From the NCBI GenBank assembly GCA_963802205.1, contig CAWDHW010000025.1, positions 1 to 35,425 on the forward strand: a stretch of DNA of 35,425 nucleotides. Direction: 5' to 3'. This stretch comes from DYRB01 sp963802205 (GTDB lineage: Bacteria > Pseudomonadota > Gammaproteobacteria > Chromatiales > Chromatiaceae). Below, piece after piece: positions 7,051-15,117 of this stretch. Under the pieces are notes generated by a model. It was not told where the DNA came from, ran no database searches, and saw only the letters and a list, made by a program, of their open reading frames with translations. The position numbers and the translations under genes are program-made. How positions within the stretch are numbered: position 1 is the first letter of the stretch; the number at the start of each line of letters is the position of its first letter.

Positions 7051-7473
7051 ATGACTGAGCAACACCCCCTTCCCACCGACATCCAGCTCCACCAGCAGTC
7101 CCGCATCCTGGAGATCGTCTACGACGACGGCGCCCGTTTCCGGCTGCCCTGTGAGTACCTGCGCGTCTACTCCCCCTCGGCGGAGGTCCGCGGCCACTCC
7201 CCGGACACCGCCAAGCTCCAGGTCGGCAAGGAGGGGGTCAACGTCACCAATCTCGCCCAGATCGGGACCTATGCCCTGAAGATCTTCTTCGACGACGGCC
7301 ACAACTCCGGGCTCTACGACTGGAAATACCTCTACAAGCTCGGTCGAGCCTGGCAGCCCTATTGGTTCAACTACCTCGACCAGCTCAAGACCGCTGGCCA
7401 TCAGCGCCAGGGGCCAGACCCCTTCGAGGTCCTCAAGGCCCGTGGCGAGGCCCCGGCCGAGCTGCCAAGTTGA
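7051..7473 (+). CDS. DUF971 (GBBH-like N-terminal domain) protein
   Basis: A 140-residue single-domain protein with the family's signatures: DIQLHQQSRILEIVYDDGA, FRLPCEYLRVYSPSAEVRGH, then IGTYALKIFFDDGHNSGLYD and WKYLYKLG. DUF971 is also the N-terminal domain of gamma-butyrobetaine hydroxylase, but here no oxygenase domain follows, and the role of the stand-alone form is not established; links to iron-sulfur biology have been suggested. Start 7051 (MTEQHP) is preferred over 7036 or 7006 because the extra residues are not family-like. Co-transcription with hemH is possible (100-base gap). Confidence 0.88.
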   Translation: MTEQHPLPTDIQLHQQSRILEIVYDDGARFRLPCEYLRVYSPSAEVRGHSPDTAKLQVGKEGVNVTNLAQIGTYALKIFFDDGHNSGLYDWKYLYKLGRAWQPYWFNYLDQLKTAGHQRQGPDPFEVLKARGEAPAELPS

Positions 7474-7527
7474 AAGGGGCGTCGGAGACCCGGGCGCGAC
7501 GGTCGGACCGAGGCCAGAGCCCACCCG

Positions 7528-8100
7528 TCAGGCGATTAGGCCTCGGTAAAGCCCCCAGTCGAAGAAGGGTCCAGGGTCGGTCTTGCGTCCGGGGGCAATG
7601 TCGCTGTGACCGACGATGCGCTCGGCGCAGATACGCGGGTAGGCGGACAGGATGGCCCGGGTCGCTGCCGCCAGGGACCGATACTGGATCGGCGTGAAGT
7701 GGTCATGATCACTGCCTTCAAGCTCGATCCCAATGGAAAAATCGTTGCAGCGCTCGCGCCCGGCAAAGCAGGACGCGCCGGCGTGCCAGGCACGCTGGTC
7801 GAAGGGGACGTACTGGATGCGGCTGCCATCGCGGCGAATGAGGAGGTGTGTCGAGACACGCGCATCGACGATGCCAGCAAAATAAGGGTGGGCACTTGGG
7901 TCGAGTCGACCAAGGAAGAGGTCATCGATCCAGGGACCGCCGAATTCCCCAGGGGGTAAGCTGATGTTGTGGATGACCAGTAGGTCGATGTCGCCCTCGG
8001 CGGGGCGCGGATCTTGGTGCGGGGATGGGCGCCGCGTCGCTCCGCTTAACCAACCGGTTGCGTCCACGCTCGGCAGTGGGTTCTGAAAGTCGGCTCTCAT
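7528..8100 (-). CDS. ampD: 1,6-anhydro-N-acetylmuramyl-L-alanine amidase AmpD
   Basis: AmpD is the cytoplasmic zinc amidase that strips the peptide from 1,6-anhydroMurNAc during cell-wall recycling. The 190-residue protein has LLVIHNISLPPGEFGG (zinc His about 44), VSTHLLIRRDGSRIQYV, RAWHAGASCFAGRERCNDFS, IGIELEG and GHSDIAPGRKTDPG (zinc His about 165 and Asp about 175). There is no signal peptide, as expected. An upstream in-frame ATG at 8136 would add 12 residues; start 8100 fits the family length better, but neither has a clear ribosome-binding site. It is convergent with the DUF971 gene. Confidence 0.93.
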   Translation of the reverse strand: MRADFQNPLPSVDATGWLSGATRRPSPHQDPRPAEGDIDLLVIHNISLPPGEFGGPWIDDLFLGRLDPSAHPYFAGIVDARVSTHLLIRRDGSRIQYVPFDQRAWHAGASCFAGRERCNDFSIGIELEGSDHDHFTPIQYRSLAAATRAILSAYPRICAERIVGHSDIAPGRKTDPGPFFDWGLYRGLIA

Positions 8101-8326
8101 TGGAGTTGGCTCATCGCTTCTGTCCGGGGCGCCCATGCCGTTACCGGGCGCGCCACTGGCAACCCTTCGGCGCGACTGATCCCACAGGATTCGCGGGATC
8201 CTTCGTTATGTTACCTGTCCAGCGCGTGCAGGGTGCAAGCCACCTGCTTCGGCCCCGGCGCCCCGGGTATACAATCCCGCCCCAATCCCGGCGCTCCCGA
8301 TGGCGCCATCACTGGAGCCGTTTACC

Positions 8327-9208
8327 ATGACCCAACCCCAGGGCCGGGCCCAGGCGCCCGGTTCCACACCTCCCCTACCCGCCCCGGAATCTATCGAGCG
8401 TCAGGTCCGCGAGGCCCTGGCAGAGGATGTCGGCGACGGCGATCTCACCGCCGCCCTGCTCCCAGCCGGGCAGCGGGCAAGGGTCCAGGTCATTACCCGG
8501 GAGCCTGGCGTGCTCTGTGGTCGGGCCTGGTTCGATGCCGTATTTCGCCTCCTGGACGCCGACATTGCGATCCGTTGGGAATGCGCGGATGGGGACCGCA
8601 TCACGGCCGGGGACCGCCTCTGCACCCTGGTCGGCGGGACCCGTAGCCTGCTGACCGGGGAGCGTACCGCGCTCAATTTTCTCCAGACCCTCTCCGGTAC
8701 CGCCTCCAAGGCGCGGCGCTACGCCGATGCCGTGGCGGGCCTGCCGGTACGCATCCTGGACACCCGCAAGACCATCCCCGGGCTTCGCCTGCAACAGAAG
8801 TACGCCGTCGCCTGCGGCGGTTGCCACAACCACCGCATGGGGCTCTACGACGCCATCCTGATCAAGGAAAACCACATCCTCGCGGCGGGCTCCATCCCCG
8901 CCGCCCTGGCGGCCGCGGCGGCACTGGCCAAGGGGGTCGTGGTGGAGATCGAGGTGGAATCCCTGGACGAACTGAACCAAGCCCTGGACGCCGGGGCTCG
9001 TCGCGTCCTGCTCGACAATTTCCCCCTGGACCGGCTACGCGAGGCGGTGGTCCTCAACGCCGGGCGGGCCCGGCTGGAGGCCTCCGGCGGCATCGGGCTG
9101 GAGGCCATTCGCGCCGTGGCCGAGACCGGGGTGGACGACATCTCGGTGGGGGGGCTGACCAAGCACGTCCGCGCCCTGGACCTGTCCATGCGCTTTCTGG
9201 TGGATTGA
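8327..9208 (+). CDS. nadC: nicotinate-nucleotide pyrophosphorylase (carboxylating)
   Basis: NadC converts quinolinate and PRPP to nicotinate mononucleotide in de novo NAD synthesis. The 293-residue protein has the N-terminal EALAEDVGDGDLTAALLP, LNFLQTLSGTAS, RILDTRKTIPGLR (PRPP/quinolinate site), YAVACGGCHNHRMGLYD, ILIKENHI, EIEVESLDE and LEASGGIGLEAIRAVAETGV with DDISVGGLTKH. Start 8327 follows GGAG at a good distance; 8300 is an in-frame alternative nine codons upstream. It is divergent from ampD, and the ~225 bases between hold both promoters. In E. coli too, ampD and nadC are divergent neighbours, so the arrangement is ancestral. Confidence 0.96.
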   Translation: MTQPQGRAQAPGSTPPLPAPESIERQVREALAEDVGDGDLTAALLPAGQRARVQVITREPGVLCGRAWFDAVFRLLDADIAIRWECADGDRITAGDRLCTLVGGTRSLLTGERTALNFLQTLSGTASKARRYADAVAGLPVRILDTRKTIPGLRLQQKYAVACGGCHNHRMGLYDAILIKENHILAAGSIPAALAAAAALAKGVVVEIEVESLDELNQALDAGARRVLLDNFPLDRLREAVVLNAGRARLEASGGIGLEAIRAVAETGVDDISVGGLTKHVRALDLSMRFLVD

Positions 9209-9254
9209 TCCCGCGATTCCCGCGAGACGCCGACCCTCCCGGAGGTCCGCCCGG

Positions 9255-10337
9255 CTATAACTCCCGTCCCGCAATGAGCGACAGGTCAGGCACACGCCGT
9301 AGCGGCAGAGTGGCGCAGCGGATGCCGCCACCGAAGCCGGCCGGCGCATCGAAAGGCACCGGGATGACCTGCACGCCCCGTTCATCCAGGTTCATGGCCA
9401 GGCCGTCCTGGCGGGAGTCCACCAGCACGGTCCCCTGATCGACGACCAGCAGGTTGGCGCCCATGTTCTTGCCCTCTACCTCGCCGACCGCAACGATGTC
9501 CCAGCCCTTCAGAATCGCGGGGAGGCCCTCGGGCAGAAAGGCCGGACAGGTCACCGCCAAACCAGGCCGGACCAGTGTGAGTGCCAGATCCAGATGGAGA
9601 ACGTCGGGCCGGAGGCGAACCCCATGTATCCGGTAGGCTGACCCGAGAAAATGCTGCAACCAACGGGCACCCGCCTCGTTGGAGGCCAGGTCCGAGAGGC
9701 CCACCAGGATGTCCTGGCCGGCCAACAGGATGTCACCTCCTTCCAGGAATGGGTTCTCCTCATCGCCGCTCGGATCGGGAGAAGGCGATGCCGGCGGCAC
9801 GGCCACCCAACGCGCTTCCCCCTGTCGGTAGACCTCTGAAATGGCGGGCCGGAGCCCGAAGCGCTCCTTGCGGCGGAACTGGCGCTTCAGGCTGAGTTCG
9901 AGGACGGTGTCGCCGATCACCACCAGTGGATCGCGGACGAACATCAGACCGCCGCCGCTCTGGCTGCCTTCGGCGAAGTCGGCCTCCTCGACGGTCAGTG
10001 GACGGTTGCGTCGCACCGACACGCCGAGGTCAGCCAGCGTGCGGGCCAGGCCGTCCAGTTGGCCGATCAGCCGGGCATCCAGGTCAGGATCGACCTCGGC
10101 CAGGCGCTTATGCTCGTTGCGGCGAAAGAACACCCGCTCGACAGGCGAGAGATAGGCCGTGTAGGCCTCGGACCAGGAGGGGATCTCAGAGTTATCGCCC
10201 CGCCCCACCACCACTTCGGTCAATCGATCCCATTCCGTGCCGACCAATGGCAGGACTGCCGCACCAGCCGGTACTGGCAATAGGGCCAGGGGCGACAGTA
10301 CAACCTGCCTCAGGAATTCACGCCGTCCCGTGCTCAA
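9255..10337 (-). CDS. Tat-exported amidinotransferase/arginine-deiminase superfamily protein
   Basis: A 360-residue protein of the pentein (amidinotransferase) fold. The residues MSTGRREFLRQVVLSPLALL form a Tat signal (RREFLR) ending near AGAA. Domain signposts are LMFVRDPLVVIGDTVLE, FLEGGDILL, HLDLALTLVRP, GANLLVVDQGTVLVDSRQ and the C-terminal GGGIRCATLPLRR with the probable catalytic Cys. Superfamily members act on guanidino compounds (arginine, agmatine, dimethylarginine); the substrate here is unknown. The start must be the TTG at 10337, because an in-frame TAA lies four codons upstream and the Tat motif needs these codons. Periplasmic location is unusual. It follows the TRAP binding-protein gene on the same strand. 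Confidence 0.82.
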   Translation of the reverse strand: MSTGRREFLRQVVLSPLALLPVPAGAAVLPLVGTEWDRLTEVVVGRGDNSEIPSWSEAYTAYLSPVERVFFRRNEHKRLAEVDPDLDARLIGQLDGLARTLADLGVSVRRNRPLTVEEADFAEGSQSGGGLMFVRDPLVVIGDTVLELSLKRQFRRKERFGLRPAISEVYRQGEARWVAVPPASPSPDPSGDEENPFLEGGDILLAGQDILVGLSDLASNEAGARWLQHFLGSAYRIHGVRLRPDVLHLDLALTLVRPGLAVTCPAFLPEGLPAILKGWDIVAVGEVEGKNMGANLLVVDQGTVLVDSRQDGLAMNLDERGVQVIPVPFDAPAGFGGGIRCATLPLRRVPDLSLIAGREL

Positions 10338-10451
10338 CCTTCGCCCCCATTACGCTTCAGGTTCCATCGCGTTCGCGAAACGGGTAGCCATTCGGCGTAA
10401 CGCCACACGCCTCACCCAACCGAAGGCCGGAGGCCCACGCCGCTTGCCAAT

Positions 10452-11552
10452 CTACTTACCCACCGAGGCCATAAAGCTGTCGAAATTCTGCTCGGCGACT
10501 CGGAACCAAAGGACCTGCTCGTCGCGGAAGGCCTTCCAGGGCTCGTAGACCTTTTTGAACCGCGGGTTCTTCGCGGCTGTCTCGGCGTAGACCTCGTTGG
10601 CGGCCTTCCAGGCCGCGTTCATGATGTCCCGGGAGAAGGGGCGCAACTGCACACCGCCCGCCACCAGGCGGCGCAGGGCCTTGGGGTTATTGACGTCGTA
10701 GCGGGCCAGCATGTCGCTGTTGGCGACCGCGCAGGCCGCAGACAGGATGGTCTGATACTCCTTGGGCAGGGCGGCATAGGCATCGCGGTTGACGAACAGG
10801 TCCATCTCCGGACCCCCTTCCCACCAACCCGGGTAGTAATAGAATTTCGCCACCTTCGCCAGTCCCAGCTTCTCGTCGTCATAGGGCCCGACCCACTCGG
10901 CGGCGTCGATGGTGCCCTTCTCCAGGGAGGGGTAGAGGTCGCCCCCGGCGATCTGCTGGGGCACGGCCCCCAGGCGGGCCAGCACGGTCCCGGCAAAGCC
11001 TCCAACCCGCAGCTTGAGCCCCTTCAGGTCATCGACCGTATTGATCTCCTTGCGGAAGAAGCCACCCATCTGGGCCCCGGTGTTGCCCGCCGGGAAGTTG
11101 ATGATGTTGTAGTCCTTGAGGAAGTCGCGCATCAGGTCGAGCCCGCCGCCCTGGTACATCCAGGCGTTCTGCTGGCGGGCGTTGAGGCCGAAGGGCACGG
11201 CGCAGCAAAAGGCGAAGGTCGGGTCCTTACCGAAGAAGTAATAGCCGGCCGTGTGGGCGCACTCCACCGTGGCGTTCTGCACCGCGTCCACCACGCCAAA
11301 GGACGGGACCAGTTCGCCGCCGGCGAAGACCTGGATCTGGAACTTTCCCCCGGTGGCCTCGGAGACGGTACGGGCAATGGTGTCGGCGGCGCCGAAGACA
11401 GTGTCCAGGGACTTGGGGACACTGGTGGCCAGGCGCCAGCGGACTTCCGGCCCGGACTGGGCGATGGCGTTGCCGGCGGCACCCAACCCTGTGGCGGCGG
11501 CGAGTCCGGCGCTGAGGCCGCCGGCGCCCTTCAGGAAGGAACGACGTTGCAT
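10452..11552 (-). CDS. TRAP-transporter substrate-binding protein, TakP-like (2-oxo acid type)
   Basis: A 366-residue periplasmic binding protein of the DctP family with a Tat-type leader (MQRRSFLKGAGGL, cleavage near AIA-QSG). Segments typical of the TakP subgroup are NTGAQMGGFFRKEI, LRVGGFAGTVLARLGAVPQQ, GTIDAAEWVGPYDDEKLG and KFYYYPGWWEGGP. The family binds carboxylic acids such as 2-oxo acids; the arginine that clamps the carboxylate lies in LRVGG. Neither membrane subunit (DctQ, DctM) is next to it in this window, so it may be an orphan or serve a distant permease. AGGAG lies just upstream of the ATG at 11552. Confidence 0.88.
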   Translation of the reverse strand: MQRRSFLKGAGGLSAGLAAATGLGAAGNAIAQSGPEVRWRLATSVPKSLDTVFGAADTIARTVSEATGGKFQIQVFAGGELVPSFGVVDAVQNATVECAHTAGYYFFGKDPTFAFCCAVPFGLNARQQNAWMYQGGGLDLMRDFLKDYNIINFPAGNTGAQMGGFFRKEINTVDDLKGLKLRVGGFAGTVLARLGAVPQQIAGGDLYPSLEKGTIDAAEWVGPYDDEKLGLAKVAKFYYYPGWWEGGPEMDLFVNRDAYAALPKEYQTILSAACAVANSDMLARYDVNNPKALRRLVAGGVQLRPFSRDIMNAAWKAANEVYAETAAKNPRFKKVYEPWKAFRDEQVLWFRVAEQNFDSFMASVGK

Positions 11553-11648
11553 GTGGGAGTCTCCTCGGGGTTCATGTGGTTCTGCTCGCCAAGCGAACGA
11601 CGCGGAATCCTAACATTGTTGCTCGCCGTCGCCGCCTGGTGTCTGCCA

Positions 11649-12530
11649 TTAGTACAGCATCCGCACCACCAGCCCCGTATCCGCCAGGCGTTGGAGCACC
11701 CCCTTCGGCCCCGGCAGGTGCAGGGCACCAATGGCGATGAAGCGCCCGCCCAGGTCGAGCAGAGGCCTCAGGCGCTCCGCCATCCGGGCGTTGCGCTCGT
11801 CGATGGCCAGCTCCTGGACCCTCTCTGTCAGATCCGGGGAGCCCCAACGGCGATACATGGCATTGAGCTGGGACAGGGAGTCGAGGTCGCGGCGAACATA
11901 GGCGGCCACCAGGCGGGTCTGGACCTCGCCCAGTTCCCCGATGGTGGCCAGGGTTTCGCGCAACAGGGCGATTTGCTCTGCCTCGGTGAGCCCGTCGAGG
12001 ATTGCCATCTGCTCGCTCAGGGTCTCCAGTCCGGCCACCGGTTTCCCCTGTTCCTGGGCGGTACGATAAAGCAGCAGGTCGAGAAACTCCCCGCTACGGC
12101 TCGGCGGGGCGCTGAGAAGGGTGACCAAGGCCCAGGGCTTGAGGGGCTCGATGGCCGCGGTGGTCAGACCGCGACTGGCAGCAACCTCCACCACCTGGCG
12201 GTAGAGGTCCATGGGCAGGATTGCCGAAAGCCGGCGCCCATCGCCGAAGACCATGACCCGCCTGGCCTTTTCTACCGCCTCCGGGTCGGGAATGGCCTCC
12301 ATGACGAAGCCGTCCGCAAGGTCGAAGCCTGCCTGCACCCGTGCCGGAAGGGTGAGGACCCGCGGGTCGTCGCTGTGGATGGTGCCAAAGAGGTAGCTCG
12401 GGGCAGGGCCGGCGCCGCTGACCTCGAACAATAGGCCGCGGGTAAAGCCCGATGCGGCGGCGGCATCCAGGCCGCCGATCCATAACAGGGCGGCGAGACT
12501 GCCGGCCAGGTAACCCTTTGTTCTTGTCAT
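11649..12530 (-). CDS. TraB/GumN family protein, exported
   Basis: A 293-residue protein starting with a signal peptide (MTRTKGYLAGSLAALLWIGG, cleavage near AAA-SGF). It has the paired motifs of the TraB/GumN (ChaN-like) superfamily: YLFGTIHSDDPRV at the start, GLETLSEQMAIL in the middle and FIAIGALHLPGPKGVLQRL at the end. The GTIH histidine, central Glu and GALH histidine resemble a metal-peptidase site, though activity has rarely been shown. It heads a same-strand row with the TRAP binding protein and the amidinotransferase (gaps of 96 and 114 bases), so a loose operon is possible. It is divergent from rnt. Confidence 0.88.
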   Translation of the reverse strand: MTRTKGYLAGSLAALLWIGGLDAAAASGFTRGLLFEVSGAGPAPSYLFGTIHSDDPRVLTLPARVQAGFDLADGFVMEAIPDPEAVEKARRVMVFGDGRRLSAILPMDLYRQVVEVAASRGLTTAAIEPLKPWALVTLLSAPPSRSGEFLDLLLYRTAQEQGKPVAGLETLSEQMAILDGLTEAEQIALLRETLATIGELGEVQTRLVAAYVRRDLDSLSQLNAMYRRWGSPDLTERVQELAIDERNARMAERLRPLLDLGGRFIAIGALHLPGPKGVLQRLADTGLVVRMLY

Positions 12531-12732
12531 TTTCCGCCCCCGATCCTTATTGTGGGCGAACTATACCCAACCGGCGCGGGATTTTCGTTCCCAGTTATCA
12601 GTAACCGGATGATTCGCAACTAGAACTAAGGACCATGGTGGAATCCCAGGCAACGCCTATGGATATCGCCACCGCCGGCCTCGCATCCAGGGCGGTTTGG
12701 ATTTTGGCGGGTTGGGCGCTTATCCTGTCGCG

Positions 12733-13395
12733 ATGGAAGAGCAAGACTACGAAAAGTCGCCCATCGCCCACCGCTTTCGTGGCTTTCTGCCCGTGGTGGT
12801 GGATGTCGAGACCGCCGGCTTCGACCCCCAGCGCCATGCGCTGCTGGAGGTCGCCGCGGTGGTCATCCGCATGAACGCCGAGGGCCTGCTGGAACCTGGG
12901 GGGACAGTGGCCTGCCATGTGCTGCCGTTCATCGGGTCCGAAATCGACCCCAGGGCCCTGGCCTTCAACAAGATCGACCCGGATCACCCCTTCCGCGATG
13001 CCATTGCCGAGCACGAGGCGGTCCACCGCATCCTGACCCCGATCCGCCGGGCGGTTCGCTCCGCTGGCTGCAACCGGGCCATCCTGGTGGGGCATAACGC
13101 CGGCTTCGATCTGGGCTTTATCAAGGCCCTGGTGGATCGCACCAACTACAAGCACAGCCCCTTCCACGCCTTCAGCGTCTTCGACACGGTTTCCCTGGGG
13201 GGGCTGGCCTATGGCCAAACGGTTCTGGCCAAGGCGGCCCAGGCGGCAGGGCTGGGGTGGGACAACCGCGAGGCCCATTCGGCCATCTACGACACGGAAC
13301 AAACGGCGCGGCTCTTCTGCACCATCGTCAACCGCTGGCGGGAGCTAGACCCGGTGCGCTGCTGGGAGGCGGCAGCGGACCCTCTCGGCGGCTAA
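12733..13395 (+). CDS. rnt: ribonuclease T
   Basis: RNase T is a 3'-5' exonuclease that trims the ends of tRNA and other stable RNAs. The 220-residue protein has the DEDDh set in order: Asp24 and Glu26 (VVVDVETAGF), Asp126 (GHNAGFDLGF), His182 and Asp187 (AHSAIYDTEQ). RNase T specific features include LLEVAAVVIRMNAEG, LAFNKIDPDHPFRDA and KHSPFHAFSVFDTVSLGGLA. Start 12733 gives the family N-terminus. The enzyme is essentially gammaproteobacterial and helps place the organism. Its 3' end is convergent with grxD (47 bases). Confidence 0.95.
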   Translation: MEEQDYEKSPIAHRFRGFLPVVVDVETAGFDPQRHALLEVAAVVIRMNAEGLLEPGGTVACHVLPFIGSEIDPRALAFNKIDPDHPFRDAIAEHEAVHRILTPIRRAVRSAGCNRAILVGHNAGFDLGFIKALVDRTNYKHSPFHAFSVFDTVSLGGLAYGQTVLAKAAQAAGLGWDNREAHSAIYDTEQTARLFCTIVNRWRELDPVRCWEAAADPLGG

Positions 13396-13442
13396 CCCGG
13401 CCGCGGGTGGTTCCGCCAGTCCCATGCCCGGTGCCGTGGCGA

Positions 13443-13772
13443 TCAGGCCTCTTTCACCTTGGCCGCGGCGGCGTCCATGAGCTTCTTCAACTCGCCGTTG
13501 GCGTGCAGTTCCAGGGTGATGTCGCACCCGCCCACCAACTCGCCGTCGATGTAGATCTGGGGGAAGGTCGGCCAGTCGGCGTAGCGCGGCAGGTTCTCGA
13601 AGATTTCCGGGTCCTGCAGGACGTTGACGTAGGAGAAGGGCACCCCGCACTCCTGCAAGGCGGCCGCGGCGCGCATGGAGAAGCCGCATTGGGGGAACTG
13701 GGGCGTGCCCTTCATGTAGATGACGACGGGGTTGCCCTTGACCTGCTGATCGATACGCTCCAGAACGTCCAA
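13443..13772 (-). CDS. grxD: monothiol glutaredoxin, Grx4/GrxD type
   Basis: A 109-residue monothiol glutaredoxin with the CGFS active site (Cys29) in YMKGTPQFPQCGFS, then WPTFPQIYIDGELVGGCDI for glutathione binding. These proteins carry a bridging [2Fe-2S] cluster and pass it to Fe-S targets and to BolA partners. The start is probably TTG at 13772: AGAGG sits six bases upstream and the product then begins (M)DVLERIDQQV, exactly like other GrxD proteins. The TTG at 13787 would add five unrelated residues and swallow that ribosome-binding site. It is divergent from sodB. Confidence 0.93.
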   Translation of the reverse strand: MDVLERIDQQVKGNPVVIYMKGTPQFPQCGFSMRAAAALQECGVPFSYVNVLQDPEIFENLPRYADWPTFPQIYIDGELVGGCDITLELHANGELKKLMDAAAAKVKEA

Positions 13773-13865
13773 TTTGCACCTCTGCAATGATGGGGATGAC
13801 TCAGCGCCTTGAAGTCAGGCCGGGTGCCGCCGTTTCAAGCCTTGGCCGGTAGCGGGGCGGATCGA

Positions 13866-13903
13866 GGGGCGGGCCTCCGCCCCGCTGCGGGCGGGACGCC
13901 CGC
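13866..13903. repeat. two adjacent GC-rich hairpins between grxD and sodB
   Basis: GGGGCGG/CCGCCCC around a 4-base loop (13866-13883) is followed directly by GCGGGCG/CGCCCGC around GGA (13887-13903). Their placement in a divergent promoter region with no T-tract argues against terminators; they look like a dispersed repeat. The wider gap 13773-14013 otherwise holds the two promoters. Confidence 0.65.
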
Positions 13904-14013
13904 GCCCGAGGTCTTTTGGCAATTTTGCCCAGGGAACGCGCCCTCAGACTTGAGGTCCGCCCGCCGACACCCATGTTGCGCTCCGCCAACCTAACCTCTG
14001 GAGAGCCCCGAAC

Positions 14014-14595
14014 ATGGCCCATGAATTGCCCGCCCTGCCGTATGCGAAGGATGCCCTTGCCCCCGTGATCTCCCAGGAGACCATCGAGTACCACTACGGC
14101 AAGCACCACCAGACCTACGTCACCAATCTCAACAATCTGATCCCCGGGACCGAGTTCGAGTCCATGTCCCTCGAGGACATCATCATGAAGTCCTCGGGTG
14201 GGGTCTTTAACAACGCCGCCCAGGTCTGGAACCATACCTTCTACTGGAACTGCCTGAGCCCCAACGGCGGTGGCGCCCCCGCCGGTGCCCTGGCCGCGGC
14301 CATCGATGCCAAGTTCGGCTCCTTCGAGGAGTTCAAGAAGCAGTTCTCCCAGTCCGCCGCCACCAATTTCGGTTCCGGCTGGACCTGGTTGGTCAAGAAC
14401 GCCGATGGTTCCGTCGAACTGATGAACACCTCCAACGCCGGCACCCCCATGACCTCCGGCAAGCAGGCCCTGCTGACCGTGGATGTCTGGGAGCACGCCT
14501 ACTACGTGGACTACCGCAACGCACGGGTCAAGTACCTGGAAGAGATCTGGAAGATCATTGACTGGACCAAGGTCGGCGCCAACTACGGGGCCTGA
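14014..14595 (+). CDS. sodB: iron superoxide dismutase
   Basis: SodB turns superoxide into hydrogen peroxide and oxygen in the cytoplasm. The 193 residues match the E. coli enzyme length, and all four metal ligands are present: His27 (EYHYGKHH), His74 (QVWNHTFYW), Asp157 and His161 (DVWEHAYYVDYRN). Gln70 in AAQVWNH and the WNHTFYW sequence point to iron rather than manganese. TGGAGAG precedes the ATG. A strong terminator follows at 14644, so it is probably a single-gene unit. hemP lies just beyond on the opposite strand. Confidence 0.97.
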   Translation: MAHELPALPYAKDALAPVISQETIEYHYGKHHQTYVTNLNNLIPGTEFESMSLEDIIMKSSGGVFNNAAQVWNHTFYWNCLSPNGGGAPAGALAAAIDAKFGSFEEFKKQFSQSAATNFGSGWTWLVKNADGSVELMNTSNAGTPMTSGKQALLTVDVWEHAYYVDYRNARVKYLEEIWKIIDWTKVGANYGA

Positions 14596-14643
14596 TCCAG
14601 GCCCCAGAGAGGCCCCGGGCGACCGGGGTCCGCCGGCCTGCAG

Positions 14644-14676
14644 GGGCCCCCGGTTTGCGCGACCGGGGGCCCTTTT
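14644..14676 (+). terminator. Rho-independent terminator after sodB
   Basis: GGGCCCCCGGT (14644-14654) pairs perfectly with ACCGGGGGCCC (14662-14672) around a 7-base loop and is followed by TTTT. It lies 49 bases after the sodB stop. Confidence 0.88.
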
Positions 14677-14731
14677 GCTTTGGTTGTGTCTACGTCAGGT
14701 GCTGGCCTAAGCCGAGCAACCCTTGCCCCCG

Positions 14732-14917
14732 CTACTTGGTCAGGATCAGCTTGCCGTTGCGGGTCAGGAACAGGGTGTAGCTGGCCCCGGCGTGGTCGAT
14801 GATCAGGCGCCGACCGCCGCGCAGCAGGGCGTCGCTGCGGACGCGCTGGGGCTCGCGGTCCCCTGGGGTCTGGGCTGGGTTGCGACCCGTGGCGATGGTG
14901 TCTGGGATCGGACTCAT
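14732..14917 (-). CDS. hemP: hemin uptake protein HemP
   Basis: A 61-residue protein whose C-terminal half has the HemP pattern: SDALLRGGRRLIIDHAGASY, then TLFLTRNGKLILTK. HemP is a small protein linked to heme-uptake loci and usually controlled by Fur. Start 14917 is chosen because upstream residues of the open frame (to 15049) are not family-like and GGAG precedes this ATG. No heme receptor or permease gene is adjacent. A Fur-like half site lies about 70 bases upstream (14985). Confidence 0.88.
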   Translation of the reverse strand: MSPIPDTIATGRNPAQTPGDREPQRVRSDALLRGGRRLIIDHAGASYTLFLTRNGKLILTK

Positions 14918-14984
14918 GGCGGTCTCCGATAGTGGTCTGCTGGGGTGCGAGGACCCGCTCTGGGGTCGGGATAGGGTGCCGGGA

Positions 14985-15001
14985 TGATAATGAATCGCAA
15001 C
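14985..15001. promoter_or_regulatory. possible Fur box upstream of hemP
   Basis: TGATAATGAATCGCAAC has one perfect Fur half-site (TGATAAT) followed by a poor second half. It is an AT-rich island in the divergent hemP/thioredoxin promoter region. The position is right for iron control of hemP and perhaps of the gene on the other side. Confidence 0.5.
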
Positions 15002-15117
15002 AAGCCCGGCAAGGGGTCCTCGGCGACGGATCGCAGTCCTTGGTCCCACGGGCGCTGGTTGCTAAGCTCGAATACTGTCCCGATCCGGCACCATGCACCC
15101 ACCCGGGGAGTTCTTCG

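Noticed and set aside
5839..7524. 561-codon minus-strand frame opposite hemH and the DUF971 gene
   Set aside because: It is antisense to two well-identified genes; long antisense frames are expected at this GC content.
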